DNA of 64,000 nucleotides from CAXXOK01 sp035399245 (GCA_035399245.1 DAOPIR010000001.1:1-64000), one strand, 5' to 3'. Shown: positions 42,214 to 51,725, counted from the first letter of the stretch. Notes: generated from the letters alone by a model not told the origin. Numbers and translations are program-made.

Positions 42214-43107
42214 TTATTGCTTCTGTGGTTTCTGCGCACCGTCGTCCGGCGAAATTTCCTTCCTTATTCCCGCCGCCCATGCCGCGGTGTTAAGCCGGCG
42301 CGCCGGCAGCAGCACGAGGTATGAAATCGCCGTCAGCGCCATAAGCGCGGTCTGGTACCATTGCAGCTTGACGGGGAACACAGGCGCAACGCTGAGAAGG
42401 TTTGCAAGTACCAGGCCCAGCTCCTGATATGAAAACACGGCAAGCAGCAGCGCCAGGCCCAGCGTGGGCAGCCACAGCCGCAGGTTTTGTTTGCGCAGCG
42501 GTTTCATCCTGTCCGCCCCGGGCGCACCGGCGGTATAACCAAAGCGGTACAGGCTGGTTTGAAACGCGCCCCAGCCAAACAGCGCCAGGCAAATCAGCAG
42601 GATTACGATCAGCATGGCGATCCCGCCCGGCACGCCCGCCGGCTGCACCAGCGCCTCGCCCGACAGCAGGCGGGTAACCGCGTTGGCCATCACGCCCATC
42701 GCGGTGGCAATGCCACCGAAGACGCTTACAATCACATACAGCGCGCTGAACGCGTCCGTCAGCCATAGCAGCAGCAGCAAAAACACAAGCAGCACGCACA
42801 GCGGCAGCGCCCACCAGCGCATCAGGCGGATGCGGCCCTTGCAGGCATCCTGCCATGGCCGCTCATCCGGCGAGGCATTGCCCGCCAGCACAGCCGCCTG
42901 CCTGCCGTAGCGCACGCGCGCGGGGCACACCAGCAGCACCCACAGTGCCGGCGTCAGCAGCGCCGTCAGCCGCAGCCACGGGCTGAACGGCTGAAAATAG
43001 GCAAAGCAAAACGGTGCCAGCGCAGCCAGCCGCACAAGCGCGGCTTTCAGCGTCAGACCAACCATGTTTCCATATCGCGGGGGAAGCCCGCCGGCCGTCT
43101 TACGCAT
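42214..43107 (-). CDS. Multi-pass membrane protein of unknown function
   Basis: A 297-residue protein with about seven membrane helices (for example ALPLCVLLVFLLLLLWLTDA and PGGIAMLIVILLICLALFGW). No family is recognised. I start it at 43107 (MRKTAGGL), because GGAG lies six bases upstream; an in-frame ATG at 43119 lies within the LCP gene. It follows the LCP-protein gene by two bases and so is cotranscribed with it, which suggests a cell-wall or surface-polymer role without further support. Confidence 0.65.
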   Translation of the reverse strand: MRKTAGGLPPRYGNMVGLTLKAALVRLAALAPFCFAYFQPFSPWLRLTALLTPALWVLLVCPARVRYGRQAAVLAGNASPDERPWQDACKGRIRLMRWWALPLCVLLVFLLLLLWLTDAFSALYVIVSVFGGIATAMGVMANAVTRLLSGEALVQPAGVPGGIAMLIVILLICLALFGWGAFQTSLYRFGYTAGAPGADRMKPLRKQNLRLWLPTLGLALLLAVFSYQELGLVLANLLSVAPVFPVKLQWYQTALMALTAISYLVLLPARRLNTAAWAAGIRKEISPDDGAQKPQKQ

Positions 43108-43109
43108 AG

Positions 43110-44429
43110 CTATCTCCAATCCAGCTGATACTGGTTGATATAGGGATCGTCATACCAGTAATCGGCGACATTGTTCCACTGGATGTCCTCGTCGTATCCC
43201 ACGGCCTCCGCCAGCTGCTTGCCGTAGTTGCGCAGCTCCATGCGCGAGGTTTTCATCCGTCCGATCGCATAGCCGTCCAGCGTGTCCGCGGAGATTTGAA
43301 ACTGATCCACCGCATTCCAGTACGCATCGATAAACTGATCCCACAGCGCCTGCTGCTCCTGGGTAAAGGTGAGCCCCATGTCTTCGACCGTCTCCATCAG
43401 CTCGGTAGCCACACGGATGGTATGGATGGAATAAAAGCCCGTATCCATCAGCCATTTTGCGTGCGCGAAGCTGACATACGGCAGCTCATCCACCGCAATG
43501 CCATACACCGTTTGGATCACCGACGCGCGGTTTTCCTGATCGGTAAAGGTGAAGTTATACCCCATAGCCGTGCGGTATTGCCCGTCCAGTGAGTAGGAGG
43601 CAAAGCTGTCATCATCCATCTGCAGCAGGATCGGGGCCAGCGCTAAAAAGCCGATTGCCTGCCTGCCTGTGATATTGGTGAAAAATCCGGCGTCCGGATC
43701 GGTGAGCGCAGACAGCACCTTGACGGCGCTTTGCGGGTTTTGCGCAAGTTTTTCAAAGATCGCGGTCATCATGTCGCGCTGCCGGCGGGTGCGCCCCAGG
43801 TCGTTGCCGTCCACGGTGGCGTTGGTACGCGCGCGGACATAGTCCATAATGCCCGTGCCGTCCAGGTGCTGCCAGCCCTCCACGTACGTCCTGCCGCTGG
43901 AGCCGACATACTTCATATCCATATAAAAGTCCACACCGCCCAGCGCATCGCCCAAGGTGGCCATCATGCTCATGTCCACGGCGCAGTAGCAGTCGATCCT
44001 GATGCCGCCCAGCAGCCACTCCGCCGCAGCCACCGTGCGGTCCAGCCCCGCTTCCAGCGTATCGCCACAGTTTACCGCGCCGTTGAGCTTATACACGCCG
44101 CGCACGCCCGGCACAATGGTTACGCTGTCACGCGGCAGCGATATAAGGTCGACGCGGTTTTTGGTCAGGTTAATGGCGATCACCATCACGGCGTCGGTAT
44201 GGCAATCCGTAATCTCTGTTTTATAGCCGCTGCCCCAGTGCCCTTCCGTGCCGAAATCGATGCCGATCAGCAGCACATTGACAATGGCGTCGGGATAGGT
44301 AACATACTCCACGCTGTCGCCGGGAAACAGGATAGGGTTTTCCGGCAATACTTGCTCCTGGGCCGCGGCCGCGCCTGCAAGCAGGCAAAGGATCAGCACA
44401 ACCGGCAGGATTCGTTGAGCTAAACGCAT
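43110..44429 (-). CDS. LytR-CpsA-Psr (LCP) family protein
   Basis: LCP enzymes attach lipid-linked anionic glycopolymers to peptidoglycan. The 439-residue protein starts with a signal peptide (MRLAQRILPVVLILCLLAGA, cleavage likely after AAA). The LCP domain shows TDAVMVIAINLTKNRVDLIS with LPRDS, then ALGGVDFYMDMKY, HLDGTGIMDYVRAR and GNDLGRTRRQRDMM with the arginines that hold the pyrophosphate. The 180-residue C-terminal region is not recognised. There is a cleavable-type rather than anchored N-terminus. The start is set by GGAGTATCCAT upstream of the ATG. Confidence 0.9.
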   Translation of the reverse strand: MRLAQRILPVVLILCLLAGAAAAQEQVLPENPILFPGDSVEYVTYPDAIVNVLLIGIDFGTEGHWGSGYKTEITDCHTDAVMVIAINLTKNRVDLISLPRDSVTIVPGVRGVYKLNGAVNCGDTLEAGLDRTVAAAEWLLGGIRIDCYCAVDMSMMATLGDALGGVDFYMDMKYVGSSGRTYVEGWQHLDGTGIMDYVRARTNATVDGNDLGRTRRQRDMMTAIFEKLAQNPQSAVKVLSALTDPDAGFFTNITGRQAIGFLALAPILLQMDDDSFASYSLDGQYRTAMGYNFTFTDQENRASVIQTVYGIAVDELPYVSFAHAKWLMDTGFYSIHTIRVATELMETVEDMGLTFTQEQQALWDQFIDAYWNAVDQFQISADTLDGYAIGRMKTSRMELRNYGKQLAEAVGYDEDIQWNNVADYWYDDPYINQYQLDWR

Positions 44430-44444
44430 ATGGATACTCCTTGG

Positions 44445-46400
44445 TTAATTTTCCGTGTCCGGATTATCCCGGGTATACTCACCCGGATAGGTCCTGACAC
44501 GGTTGCGGCCCTGCTGCTTGGCCGCGTAGCATGCGATATCGGCATGCTTGATCAGCGTTTCGATGGAGGGCACATTTTCGCTGTTGATTGCCACGCCGAT
44601 GGAGACCGTCCACGAAATCCGGCTGCCTTTATGGTCGATAGCGGTGGTTTCGAAGTGCCCGCGGATGCGCTCGGCAATCTGCTTTGCCACATCTAACTGT
44701 GTATACGGCAGCAGGACGCAAAATTCCTCCCCGCCGTAGCGGCCCAAGATATCGCTGCGGCGGCTGCACTGGCGCAAGTGCATGGCAAACGCCTTGAGCG
44801 CGCGGTCGCCGACATCGTGGCCGTAGGTGTCGTTGATGCGTTTGAAATCGTCAATGTCCAGCAGCAGCAACGCCAGCGGCGCATCGGTTTCCCGCGCCTT
44901 GCGAAACTCGCGCGCGGACTGGAACGTGAAGTAGCGCCGGTTGCTCAGCCCCGTCAGAAAATCGGTATTGGCGATTTCCTTGAGCTGTTCTTCCTTTTTC
45001 ACCTTCTGGGTTGCGTCCCGATACACGCACACGAGCCCGTTGATATCCTCACGCTCGGTCAGCACGCGTGTATAGCGCTCCAGAATGACGCCGGATTTCA
45101 GGTAGCAATATTCCGTTTCGCTTTGCTGCCGGGAGGGATGCACATTTTCGGTCTCCATCAGGGTATAGTGGCTCAGGTTCAGGTCGCCGTAGGTTTGGTA
45201 GGTTCCGGTTTCGGGCAGCCCCCACAGCTTGAGCAGCTGCGCGTTGTAATGCAGAATATGATCGTTGCGGTCCAGCACCAGAATACCGTCGCTGGAGGAC
45301 TCCAAAATGGCGTTTAGCTCCTCGGCTTTGCGGTTCATGGTGTGCTGCGTCAGCTTTTCCATGCTTTCGGCGATCTCCGAAAACTCGTGGTTGGGGTAGG
45401 GCTGCTCGGCCTCGGGAATGCTGGCGCCGCCCAGCAGCGCGGCCAGGCGCACCTTGAGCGACTTGACCGGCATGGCATACCGGTAATCAAATACCGTCAT
45501 AAACAGGGCCGACATCAGCACCGACATTACCACCAGCCCCAGCAGCACGTTGCGCACTACCTCGTACGCCGGCTGAATCGCGTCGCTGCGGCTGATGGAG
45601 GATACCAAAATAGAGTTCGTATTGGCCAGATACTGGGAGCAGGCAATCCTGCGTTCGTCATGGAACGTATATTCGACAAACTCATCGGTATTAAGCAGCA
45701 TTTCCGACGCGGCAGCCAGGTTGTCAAGCATATTGGAGCCGATATAATCCCTGTTGGGATGATACAGGCAGATGCCGTCCTCATTCATCATGTAATTGAT
45801 CTGTGTCGTATATTCGCTTTGCGCGATCGCGCTTTCAAACAGCTCTTCCACCGGAAAATCCACCGCAATCACCGCCGTGATCTCCCCGTCGTCGTTGGCC
45901 AGCGCCCTGGCCGTGCAAAAGCACCACTCCCCGGAGGTGTATTCCTGGTACGGCAGCGCGATCAGGGTTTGCGGATAGCACGCCACCGCCTCCCGGTACC
46001 ATGGCCGCGCGGACGCATCGTAATCCTCGCCCATCACGTAATCGTTGATCAGCAGGCTGCCGTCGGCATAACCCACAAAAACGCTCAGCCGCTGCGGCGC
46101 GCTGTTGATGATATTGTCAAAGGTTTCCAGCGCCTTTGCCTGCTCCTGCGGGTCCTGCGAATCCAAGTTCAGCGTAAGTTCAAAAAAGTTGATGAGCTCG
46201 GCACAGCCGTCAAACAGGGTATCCAGATAGATTTTCATCTGCATGTTGGAGTTATGGAGCTTTTGTTTCATCTCATTGAGCTTGCTGGCAAACAGCACAT
46301 TGCCGAAAATCAGGATAAACACAAGGGTAAAAATGAGCGTGTGGGTCAGGCTCAGCAAAAACACTTCCCGTTTCAGCGTCAGTTTACCCAGTCGTTTCAA
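44445..46400 (-). CDS. Membrane sensor diguanylate cyclase (Cache-PAS-GGDEF)
   Basis: A 651-residue protein that should make cyclic di-GMP in response to an outside signal. It has an N-terminal membrane helix (about 13-38), an extracytoplasmic dCache-type domain, a second helix (about 285-308), a PAS domain (NAILESSSDGILVLDRNDHI) and a C-terminal GGDEF domain with GGEEF at 556-560. RRSD five residues before it is the inhibitory I-site, so product feedback is likely. The start is TTG at 46400 behind GGGAGGGG. No Gram-positive c-di-GMP receptor is seen in the window. Confidence 0.9.
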   Translation of the reverse strand: MKRLGKLTLKREVFLLSLTHTLIFTLVFILIFGNVLFASKLNEMKQKLHNSNMQMKIYLDTLFDGCAELINFFELTLNLDSQDPQEQAKALETFDNIINSAPQRLSVFVGYADGSLLINDYVMGEDYDASARPWYREAVACYPQTLIALPYQEYTSGEWCFCTARALANDDGEITAVIAVDFPVEELFESAIAQSEYTTQINYMMNEDGICLYHPNRDYIGSNMLDNLAAASEMLLNTDEFVEYTFHDERRIACSQYLANTNSILVSSISRSDAIQPAYEVVRNVLLGLVVMSVLMSALFMTVFDYRYAMPVKSLKVRLAALLGGASIPEAEQPYPNHEFSEIAESMEKLTQHTMNRKAEELNAILESSSDGILVLDRNDHILHYNAQLLKLWGLPETGTYQTYGDLNLSHYTLMETENVHPSRQQSETEYCYLKSGVILERYTRVLTEREDINGLVCVYRDATQKVKKEEQLKEIANTDFLTGLSNRRYFTFQSAREFRKARETDAPLALLLLDIDDFKRINDTYGHDVGDRALKAFAMHLRQCSRRSDILGRYGGEEFCVLLPYTQLDVAKQIAERIRGHFETTAIDHKGSRISWTVSIGVAINSENVPSIETLIKHADIACYAAKQQGRNRVRTYPGEYTRDNPDTEN

Positions 46401-46565
46401 TGGAGAGGACCCCTCCCGTGCAAGTTATACAGAATGATCCGGCACCGCATCAGCCCTGAAAGCATCCGCATTGCCGACGGTTCCCGCCCCTGCTCAATTT
46501 TTAATCTGTCTTATTATATACACAATCCTTATACTTTGTAAACACGTCAAACCTATTGATTGCCA

Positions 46566-46613
46566 TAAAAAAAGAGATTTCATTCCTCCCGATCGGCCAT
46601 CCGGAATGAAATC
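46566..46613 (-). terminator. Terminator of the GntR-ABC operon
   Basis: On the minus strand GATTTCATTCC pairs perfectly with GGAATGAAATC over 11 bp, followed by CTCTTTTTTT. It lies just past the stop of the GntR-type gene. Confidence 0.85.
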
Positions 46614-46627
46614 CCCGCGGGGTGCCG

Positions 46628-46999
46628 CTACTCCGTAAAATGCTTTTGAATCGCTTTGATAATCTCTTCCTGTGAAAACCCCAATTCCCGATAATACCGA
46701 ATGTCGCGGGCAAGGCTGCTGTCGAGGATATCGGCCTTGGCTTCCCGCAGCTGCTCCTCGCTCATGGCGGCGACCACGGTGCCGCGCCCCACGCGCGTAG
46801 CGATCAGGCCCATGCCTTCCAGCTGCTCCCACGCCTTTTTTACGGTGATCACGCTGATGCGAAGCTCCTTGGCGGCGGTGCGGATGGGCGGCAGCGGCGT
46901 GCCGGACGGCAGGTCGCCCCGGAGGATCTGCGCCTTGATCTGCTCGGTAATCTGCTGATAGATCGGCGTATCGGATGTATCGGAAATGATGATGTTCAT
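46628..46999 (-). CDS. GntR-family (YtrA-type) transcriptional regulator
   Basis: A 123-residue repressor with the winged helix of the GntR family (PIYQQITEQIKAQILRGDLP, then ELRISVITVKKAWEQLEGMG and LIATRVGRGTVVA) and only a short C-terminal dimerisation helix, which is the YtrA subgroup that controls ABC transporter operons. It is the last of three genes and overlaps the permease stop by four bases. A palindrome over the operon promoter (48507-48531) is the likely target. Confidence 0.92.
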   Translation of the reverse strand: MNIIISDTSDTPIYQQITEQIKAQILRGDLPSGTPLPPIRTAAKELRISVITVKKAWEQLEGMGLIATRVGRGTVVAAMSEEQLREAKADILDSSLARDIRYYRELGFSQEEIIKAIQKHFTE

Positions 47000-47640
47000 A
47001 GATCAACCGTCTCAAATCTTGCCGCGGACACGCGGTAGGCGGCGATGTTCAGCCCCGCAAATACGGCAATGCCCGCAGCAAGCGTGATAACATGCGCCGC
47101 GGTGGTGTGCATGCCGTCGAATAGATCCGCTACGGCGGGGAGGTAAATCACGCCCAGCTCCACCGCGGCGGCAAAGGCCACGGAGACAACGGTGGCAAGG
47201 ATAGCTGGCATGGCAATCTTGTACGCCGTTTGGTAAAACATCGGCAGCAGCACGATGTTGAACAGCCCGAACATCACGAACGAAAGCCCCAGAAACGCGA
47301 GGTTGCCGTCCAGAAAGATGTAATTCGGCGTGGTCATCACGGTGAGCTTGAGCACCACGCAGACGGCGGCCACCACGATCTGCAGTACCTCCAGCACAAC
47401 CAGCGAAACAAGGCGCGCCTTGACCACATCGCGGCGCAGCACGGGCAGCGTGGCGGTGAAGTAAACCTCCTTGTAGGTCTTGGACAGGGTAAAGAGGTTT
47501 GGCGCGCTCATGAAGCAGAAGTACAATAGCGCGATAAAGTACAGCCATTGCGGGATGAGAATCAGCGCCGAAAACAGCGCCACACAGTAAAACAGGGGAT
47601 TGACTACCAGCTTGAATTCTTTATACAGCAGCGCTTTCAT
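46996..47640 (-). CDS. ABC-2 type transporter permease
   Basis: A 214-residue membrane protein with six helices, the small ABC-2 layout used by YtrA-regulated exporters. It begins MKALLYKEFKLVVNPLFYCV. I start it at 47640, where GGAG lies nine bases upstream; an in-frame ATG at 47664 lies deeper in the ATPase gene and lacks a ribosome site. It still overlaps the ATPase gene by 20 bases. Its partner is the ATPase at 47621; the substrate is unknown. Confidence 0.85.
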   Translation of the reverse strand: MKALLYKEFKLVVNPLFYCVALFSALILIPQWLYFIALLYFCFMSAPNLFTLSKTYKEVYFTATLPVLRRDVVKARLVSLVVLEVLQIVVAAVCVVLKLTVMTTPNYIFLDGNLAFLGLSFVMFGLFNIVLLPMFYQTAYKIAMPAILATVVSVAFAAAVELGVIYLPAVADLFDGMHTTAAHVITLAAGIAVFAGLNIAAYRVSAARFETVDL

Positions 47641-48490
47641 GCGTTTGTTCTCCTTTGCGTTCATGGTATACCATAATGTCCTCCAGCGTCGGGGCTTCCA
47701 CCATCAGCTCCGCGTTTGCGGGGATGGCGGCGGTCTGCATCAACGCCTGAAAGCCGAACGCGTTCAACCGATAGGATACCATGCCCGCGGTCAGCGTGTC
47801 CAGCTGCCGGCGCGGGCCCTTCACCAGACGGTATTTAGCGATCAGCTCGTTCTCGGCACAGCTTTCCAGGATCGTTCCGTTTTTAATGTAGGTGATAAAA
47901 TCGGCGCACTTTTCCAGATCGCTGGTAATGTGCGTGGAAAACAGGATCGACTTGTCCCCGTCCTCGATCAGCTCCTGAAACAGCTCCAGCAGATCGTCCC
48001 GCGCCACGGGATCCAGCCCGCTGGTCGGCTCGTCCAAAATCAACAGCTCCGCCCTGTGCGACAGCGCCAGCGTCAGCGAATACTTTACCCGCATGCCGCT
48101 GGACAGCTCGTCCACCCGCTTGGCCTCGTCCAGATGAAAGCGGCTGAGGTACGCGCGGTAGGCCGCCTCGTCCCACGCCGGATAGAAGCAGCGCACGACA
48201 TCGGTAATCTGCCCGAGCCGGTGCTTGGGAAAATAGTCCGTCTCCCCCATCATAAAGCCGATTTTCTGCTTGATCTCAAGCTCACTGCGGTCAAAATCCT
48301 GCCCGAACACGCGCACCGTGCCGCTGTCCTTATTGACCATCTTCATAATCGTCTTGAGCGTGGTCGTTTTCCCCGCCCCGTTGGAGCCGATAAACCCCAT
48401 GATGTACCCGTGCTCCAGCACAAACGACACGTCCTTGAGCCGAAACGCGGGATACGCTTTGCAAAGCCTTTCCACTTCCAGAATGTTCAT
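47621..48490 (-). CDS. ABC transporter ATP-binding protein
   Basis: A 289-residue ATPase with Walker A GSNGAGKTTTLKTI, signature ELSSGMRVKYSLTLALSHRA and Walker B LLILDEPTSGLDPV. A C-terminal extension of about 80 residues follows. It resembles YtrB/BcrA-type ATPases that act with a GntR regulator. It is the first gene of the operon, with AGGAGG five bases upstream of the ATG. Confidence 0.92.
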   Translation of the reverse strand: MNILEVERLCKAYPAFRLKDVSFVLEHGYIMGFIGSNGAGKTTTLKTIMKMVNKDSGTVRVFGQDFDRSELEIKQKIGFMMGETDYFPKHRLGQITDVVRCFYPAWDEAAYRAYLSRFHLDEAKRVDELSSGMRVKYSLTLALSHRAELLILDEPTSGLDPVARDDLLELFQELIEDGDKSILFSTHITSDLEKCADFITYIKNGTILESCAENELIAKYRLVKGPRRQLDTLTAGMVSYRLNAFGFQALMQTAAIPANAELMVEAPTLEDIMVYHERKGEQTHESAAV

Positions 48491-48506
48491 AGCAACCTCC
48501 TAGCAC

Positions 48507-48531
48507 ATTGTGCATGTACATTATACACAAT
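48507..48531. promoter_or_regulatory. Operator palindrome of the GntR-ABC operon
   Basis: ATTGTGCAT (48507-48515) and ATACACAAT (48523-48531) are inverted 9-mers with one mismatch around a 7-base centre. The site overlaps the -10 hexamer, as expected for YtrA-type repression. Confidence 0.75.
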
Positions 48532-48547
48532 TATAAAGTCGTGTCAA
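48520..48547 (-). promoter_or_regulatory. Promoter of the GntR-ABC operon
   Basis: TTGACA (48547-48542), a 16-base spacer and TATAAT (48525-48520) on the minus strand; both hexamers are perfect. Confidence 0.88.
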
Positions 48548-48727
48548 CTGTTTATTTGACATCATCGGTTTCGCTGAAGTTATTGCGTTTATTCCGTATC
48601 CCGTTGACAATCCAGCCTCCGCCATGATAAATTCTAGCTGACGAACAACGTAAACCGGCTGTCGCTTTCTTTACAAAGGGACATTCTATTCTGTACTGCC
48701 ATTTGCAATGGCAAAAGGAGAATCGCA

Positions 48728-50311
48728 ATGAAAAAACCGGCGAAACGCAAAGGCATTTTCAGGCTGCTCGTTCAAATCTTCTTTTTCGCACTCATCGCAT
48801 TGATTGCCGTAAACAAATCGCTGGAGGAAAGCGGCGCGGCGACCATCCCCTTCCTGTCCACGGCCTCGCTGCACGCGCTGTGCCCGTTTGGCGGGGTTGT
48901 GACGCTGTACAACCTCATCACCGTGGGCACCCTGATCCAGAAAATCCATGCGTCCTCGGTCATCCTGCTGGGGTTGGTGCTGGTGCTTGCCATCCTGTTC
49001 GGGCCGGTGTTCTGCGGCTGGGTATGCCCGCTGGGCTCGGCGCAGGAATGGGTCGGCAGGCTGGGGCGTAAGATTTTCAAGAAAAAGCACAATCATTTTA
49101 TCCCCCATAAATTGGACAAGTGGCTCCGTTACCTGCGGTTTATCGTGCTGGTATGGGTGGTGTTCGTCACCGCACGCTCTGCAACGCTGCTGTTTGCCAA
49201 TGTTGATCCCTATCACGCCCTGTTCACGTTCTGGACGAAGGAGGCGGCGCTGCCCGCCGTGATCATCCTCGGGGTCACGCTGATCGCCTCGCTGTTCATC
49301 GAGCGCCCGTGGTGCAAGTATCTTTGCCCCTACGGCGCGCTGCTGGGGCTGTTTAATAAAATCCGCATTTTCAAAATCCGGCGGCAGCCCGCCACCTGCA
49401 TCTCCTGCAACCGCTGCTCGCAGGTATGCCCCATGAACATCGACGTTGCCAAGCAGGAGAAGGTAACGGATTTCCAGTGCATCAGCTGCTATGAGTGTAC
49501 CTCGGAGCGCGCCTGCCCCGTGGCGGACACGGTGGATATGGCGCTTGCGTCCCGCAAGGCCGCGGCAAAGAAGCCGCGCGGCAAAGCGCCGGTGTGGCTT
49601 GCGGCGGTGCTGATCCTTGTGGTGATTTTCGGCGGCATCGGCGTAACCGTGCTCACCGGTGACTGGGTCACCGAAAGCGAAAAAACGCCCAGCAAGTATA
49701 CCACGGGTGAAAGCGCGGGCGAGTACAATCCGGAGGATATCCGCGGCTCCTATACGTTCAGCGATGTGTCCGAGGCGTTCGGCATCGATCTTGCGGTGCT
49801 GTACGACGCCTTTGGCATTCCCGCCGGCACGGACGGATCGTCCCTGCACACCAAGGACGTGGAGGCCACCTACGGCGATGCGGAAATCGGCAACGGCTCT
49901 GTGCAGATGTTTGTCGCCCTGTATAAAAACCTGCCGATCGCGCTGGTGGATACCTACTTGACAAAGCGCGGCGCGGAAATCGTGCTGGAAGCAAACCCCA
50001 GCCTGACGCAGGAGCAAAAGGATTACCTCACCGCACACCAGATCGACACCGACACAGCGGAACCGACGGTTGTAACGCAAGAGGAATCGGCAGCCGAACC
50101 CACCGACGCGGAAACCGAAGAGGTTATCAAAGGCGCCGCCACCTTCCAGCAGGCGCTGGACGCCGGTCTGACGAGCGAGCAGATCGAAGCCATCATCGGC
50201 GATACCCTACCCGCCGCCAATATGGCGATCCGTGATTACTGCACCGAGAAGGGCCTGTCCTTCTCGGAGATCAAATCGCTGCTCAACGACGCGATCGGCG
50301 CGGCGCAATAG
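48728..50311 (+). CDS. Membrane 4Fe-4S protein (NapH/YccM-like) with C-terminal helical repeat domain
   Basis: A 527-residue electron-transfer protein. Four or five N-terminal membrane helices carry two CP motifs, FCGWVCPLGS and CKYLCPYG, of the polyferredoxin (NapH/YccM) type. Then come two cytoplasmic 4Fe-4S sites: CISCNRCSQVCP and CISCYECTSERACP, the second with a longer last spacing. After one more helix (about 290-308) there is an extended region with two copies of a small helical motif (DVSEAFGIDLAVLYDAFGIP and AATFQQALDAGLTSEQIEAI). It passes electrons across or along the membrane; partner and substrate are unknown. The start follows AAGGAG by six bases. Confidence 0.82.
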   Translation: MKKPAKRKGIFRLLVQIFFFALIALIAVNKSLEESGAATIPFLSTASLHALCPFGGVVTLYNLITVGTLIQKIHASSVILLGLVLVLAILFGPVFCGWVCPLGSAQEWVGRLGRKIFKKKHNHFIPHKLDKWLRYLRFIVLVWVVFVTARSATLLFANVDPYHALFTFWTKEAALPAVIILGVTLIASLFIERPWCKYLCPYGALLGLFNKIRIFKIRRQPATCISCNRCSQVCPMNIDVAKQEKVTDFQCISCYECTSERACPVADTVDMALASRKAAAKKPRGKAPVWLAAVLILVVIFGGIGVTVLTGDWVTESEKTPSKYTTGESAGEYNPEDIRGSYTFSDVSEAFGIDLAVLYDAFGIPAGTDGSSLHTKDVEATYGDAEIGNGSVQMFVALYKNLPIALVDTYLTKRGAEIVLEANPSLTQEQKDYLTAHQIDTDTAEPTVVTQEESAAEPTDAETEEVIKGAATFQQALDAGLTSEQIEAIIGDTLPAANMAIRDYCTEKGLSFSEIKSLLNDAIGAAQ

Positions 50312-50329
50312 CTCCCTTTTCGTTGCAAA

Positions 50330-50371
50330 GGGCTCGGGACGCGCGCATCGGCATGCCGCCCGGGCCCTTTT
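50330..50371 (+). terminator. Terminator after the 4Fe-4S protein gene
   Basis: GGGCTCGGG (50330-50338) pairs with CCCGGGCCC (50359-50367) over 9 bp with one G-T pair, followed by TTTT. Confidence 0.75.
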
Positions 50372-50465
50372 GGTTTATCCATTTAACTTTGCCGCAGAAT
50401 GCCTTATAATATAGCCACATCCGGTACGCGGAATTTGACAGGATACAGGTTTAGGGAGTGTTCCT

Positions 50466-51614
50466 ATGGAATATGATGTGATCATCGCCGGCGGCGGCGT
50501 GGCGGGCATTGCGGCGGCGCTGGCGGCAAAACGCAGCGGCGCAAAGCGCGTGCTGCTGCTGGAGCGGCAGTATCTGCTGGGCGGGCTGGCCACCTGCGGA
50601 CTGGTAACAATTTATCTGCCGCTGTGCGACGGGCAGGGGCGGCAGGTGAGCTTTGCGATTGCCGAAGAGCTGCTGCGGCTGTCCGTATGCCACGGTGCGG
50701 AAGGGCGGTATCCCGACGCATGGCTTGGGCAGGGTACGCTGGAGCAGCGGCAGGCGCAGCGGTATTTGGTGCAGTTCAATCCGTACGCGTTTGCCATCGA
50801 TGCCGAACAGCTGCTGCAAAAAGAGGGCGTGCAGGTGTTCTACGGCGCTATGATCAGCGGCGTAAATGCCGCGCAGGGACGGCTGCAAAGCATTGAAATC
50901 GTCACAAAATCCGGCAGGGAGACCCTGACGGCGAACGCCTTTGTGGACGCAACGGGCGACGCCGATTTGTTCTGGCTGGCGGGCGCGCCTACCGCGGAGC
51001 ACGCAAAGGGCAACATTTTAGCATCGTGGTACTATGGCACACAGCAGGGTGAATACGACCTGCATCCGCTCGGCTTTTGCGATATGCTGGATGAAACGCC
51101 AGGCGCACAGCACACCGGCGAAACACGCTATCACGGGCTGGACGCACGGGAGCTGTCCGCTATGACCGTGCAGGCGCATCGCACGCTGTACGCTGATTTT
51201 CTCGCAAGCGGCGACATCCAGCGCGGCCTTGCCCTCACCGCCGTTGCCTCTATCCCGCAGGTGCGCATGACCCGCCGCCTGGCCGGCATCGCCACGCCGG
51301 ACGAGCGCAACCCCTACGCGCATGAGGAAACCAGCGTCGGCATGTATGCCGATTGGCGCAAGCGCGGCGCGGCGTATGAGCTTCCCTTCGGCGCGCTGTG
51401 CAGTGCGGCGCTGCAAAACGTGTTTGCCGCGGGCCGCTGCATCTCCGTTACCGACGCGATGTGGGACATCACCCGTGTCATCCCCGTATGCGCCGTATCC
51501 GGTCAGGCCGCCGGCACCGCCGCCGCGCTGTGCCCGATTAATCATGCGCCGGAGCTTTATGCCGTGCAGGCAGAGCTCAACCGGCAGCAGGTTGCGCTGC
51601 ATTTTGATGCGTAG
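50466..51614 (+). CDS. FAD-dependent oxidoreductase (FAD_oxidored type)
   Basis: A 382-residue flavoprotein. The N-terminal FAD motif is IIAGGGVAGIAAALAAKRSG, followed by LLGGLATCGLVTIYLPLCDG, the hallmark of the PF12831 FAD-dependent oxidoreductase group. VDATGDADLFWLAGAP and the C-terminal CISVTDAMWDITRVIPVCAV with GQAAGTAAAL complete the FAD site. Members are common in gut anaerobes, often near sugar-acid genes, but activity is generally unknown. It is a single gene with AGGGAG upstream, a TATAAT near 50404 as a possible -10, and a terminator. Confidence 0.87.
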   Translation: MEYDVIIAGGGVAGIAAALAAKRSGAKRVLLLERQYLLGGLATCGLVTIYLPLCDGQGRQVSFAIAEELLRLSVCHGAEGRYPDAWLGQGTLEQRQAQRYLVQFNPYAFAIDAEQLLQKEGVQVFYGAMISGVNAAQGRLQSIEIVTKSGRETLTANAFVDATGDADLFWLAGAPTAEHAKGNILASWYYGTQQGEYDLHPLGFCDMLDETPGAQHTGETRYHGLDARELSAMTVQAHRTLYADFLASGDIQRGLALTAVASIPQVRMTRRLAGIATPDERNPYAHEETSVGMYADWRKRGAAYELPFGALCSAALQNVFAAGRCISVTDAMWDITRVIPVCAVSGQAAGTAAALCPINHAPELYAVQAELNRQQVALHFDA

Positions 51615-51684
51615 ACAACGCCGGCTTAGACAAGCCTGCATAGTTCCATATGCGCTGTATACCTCTATATTCAATCCAAATTCA

Positions 51685-51718
51685 CAGCGGCGAAATAAAA
51701 TATAAGCCGCTGTTTTTT
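51685..51718 (+). terminator. Terminator after the FAD oxidoreductase gene
   Basis: CAGCGGC (51685-51691) pairs with GCCGCTG (51706-51712), followed by TTTTTT. Confidence 0.85.
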
Positions 51719-51725
51719 GTATATG

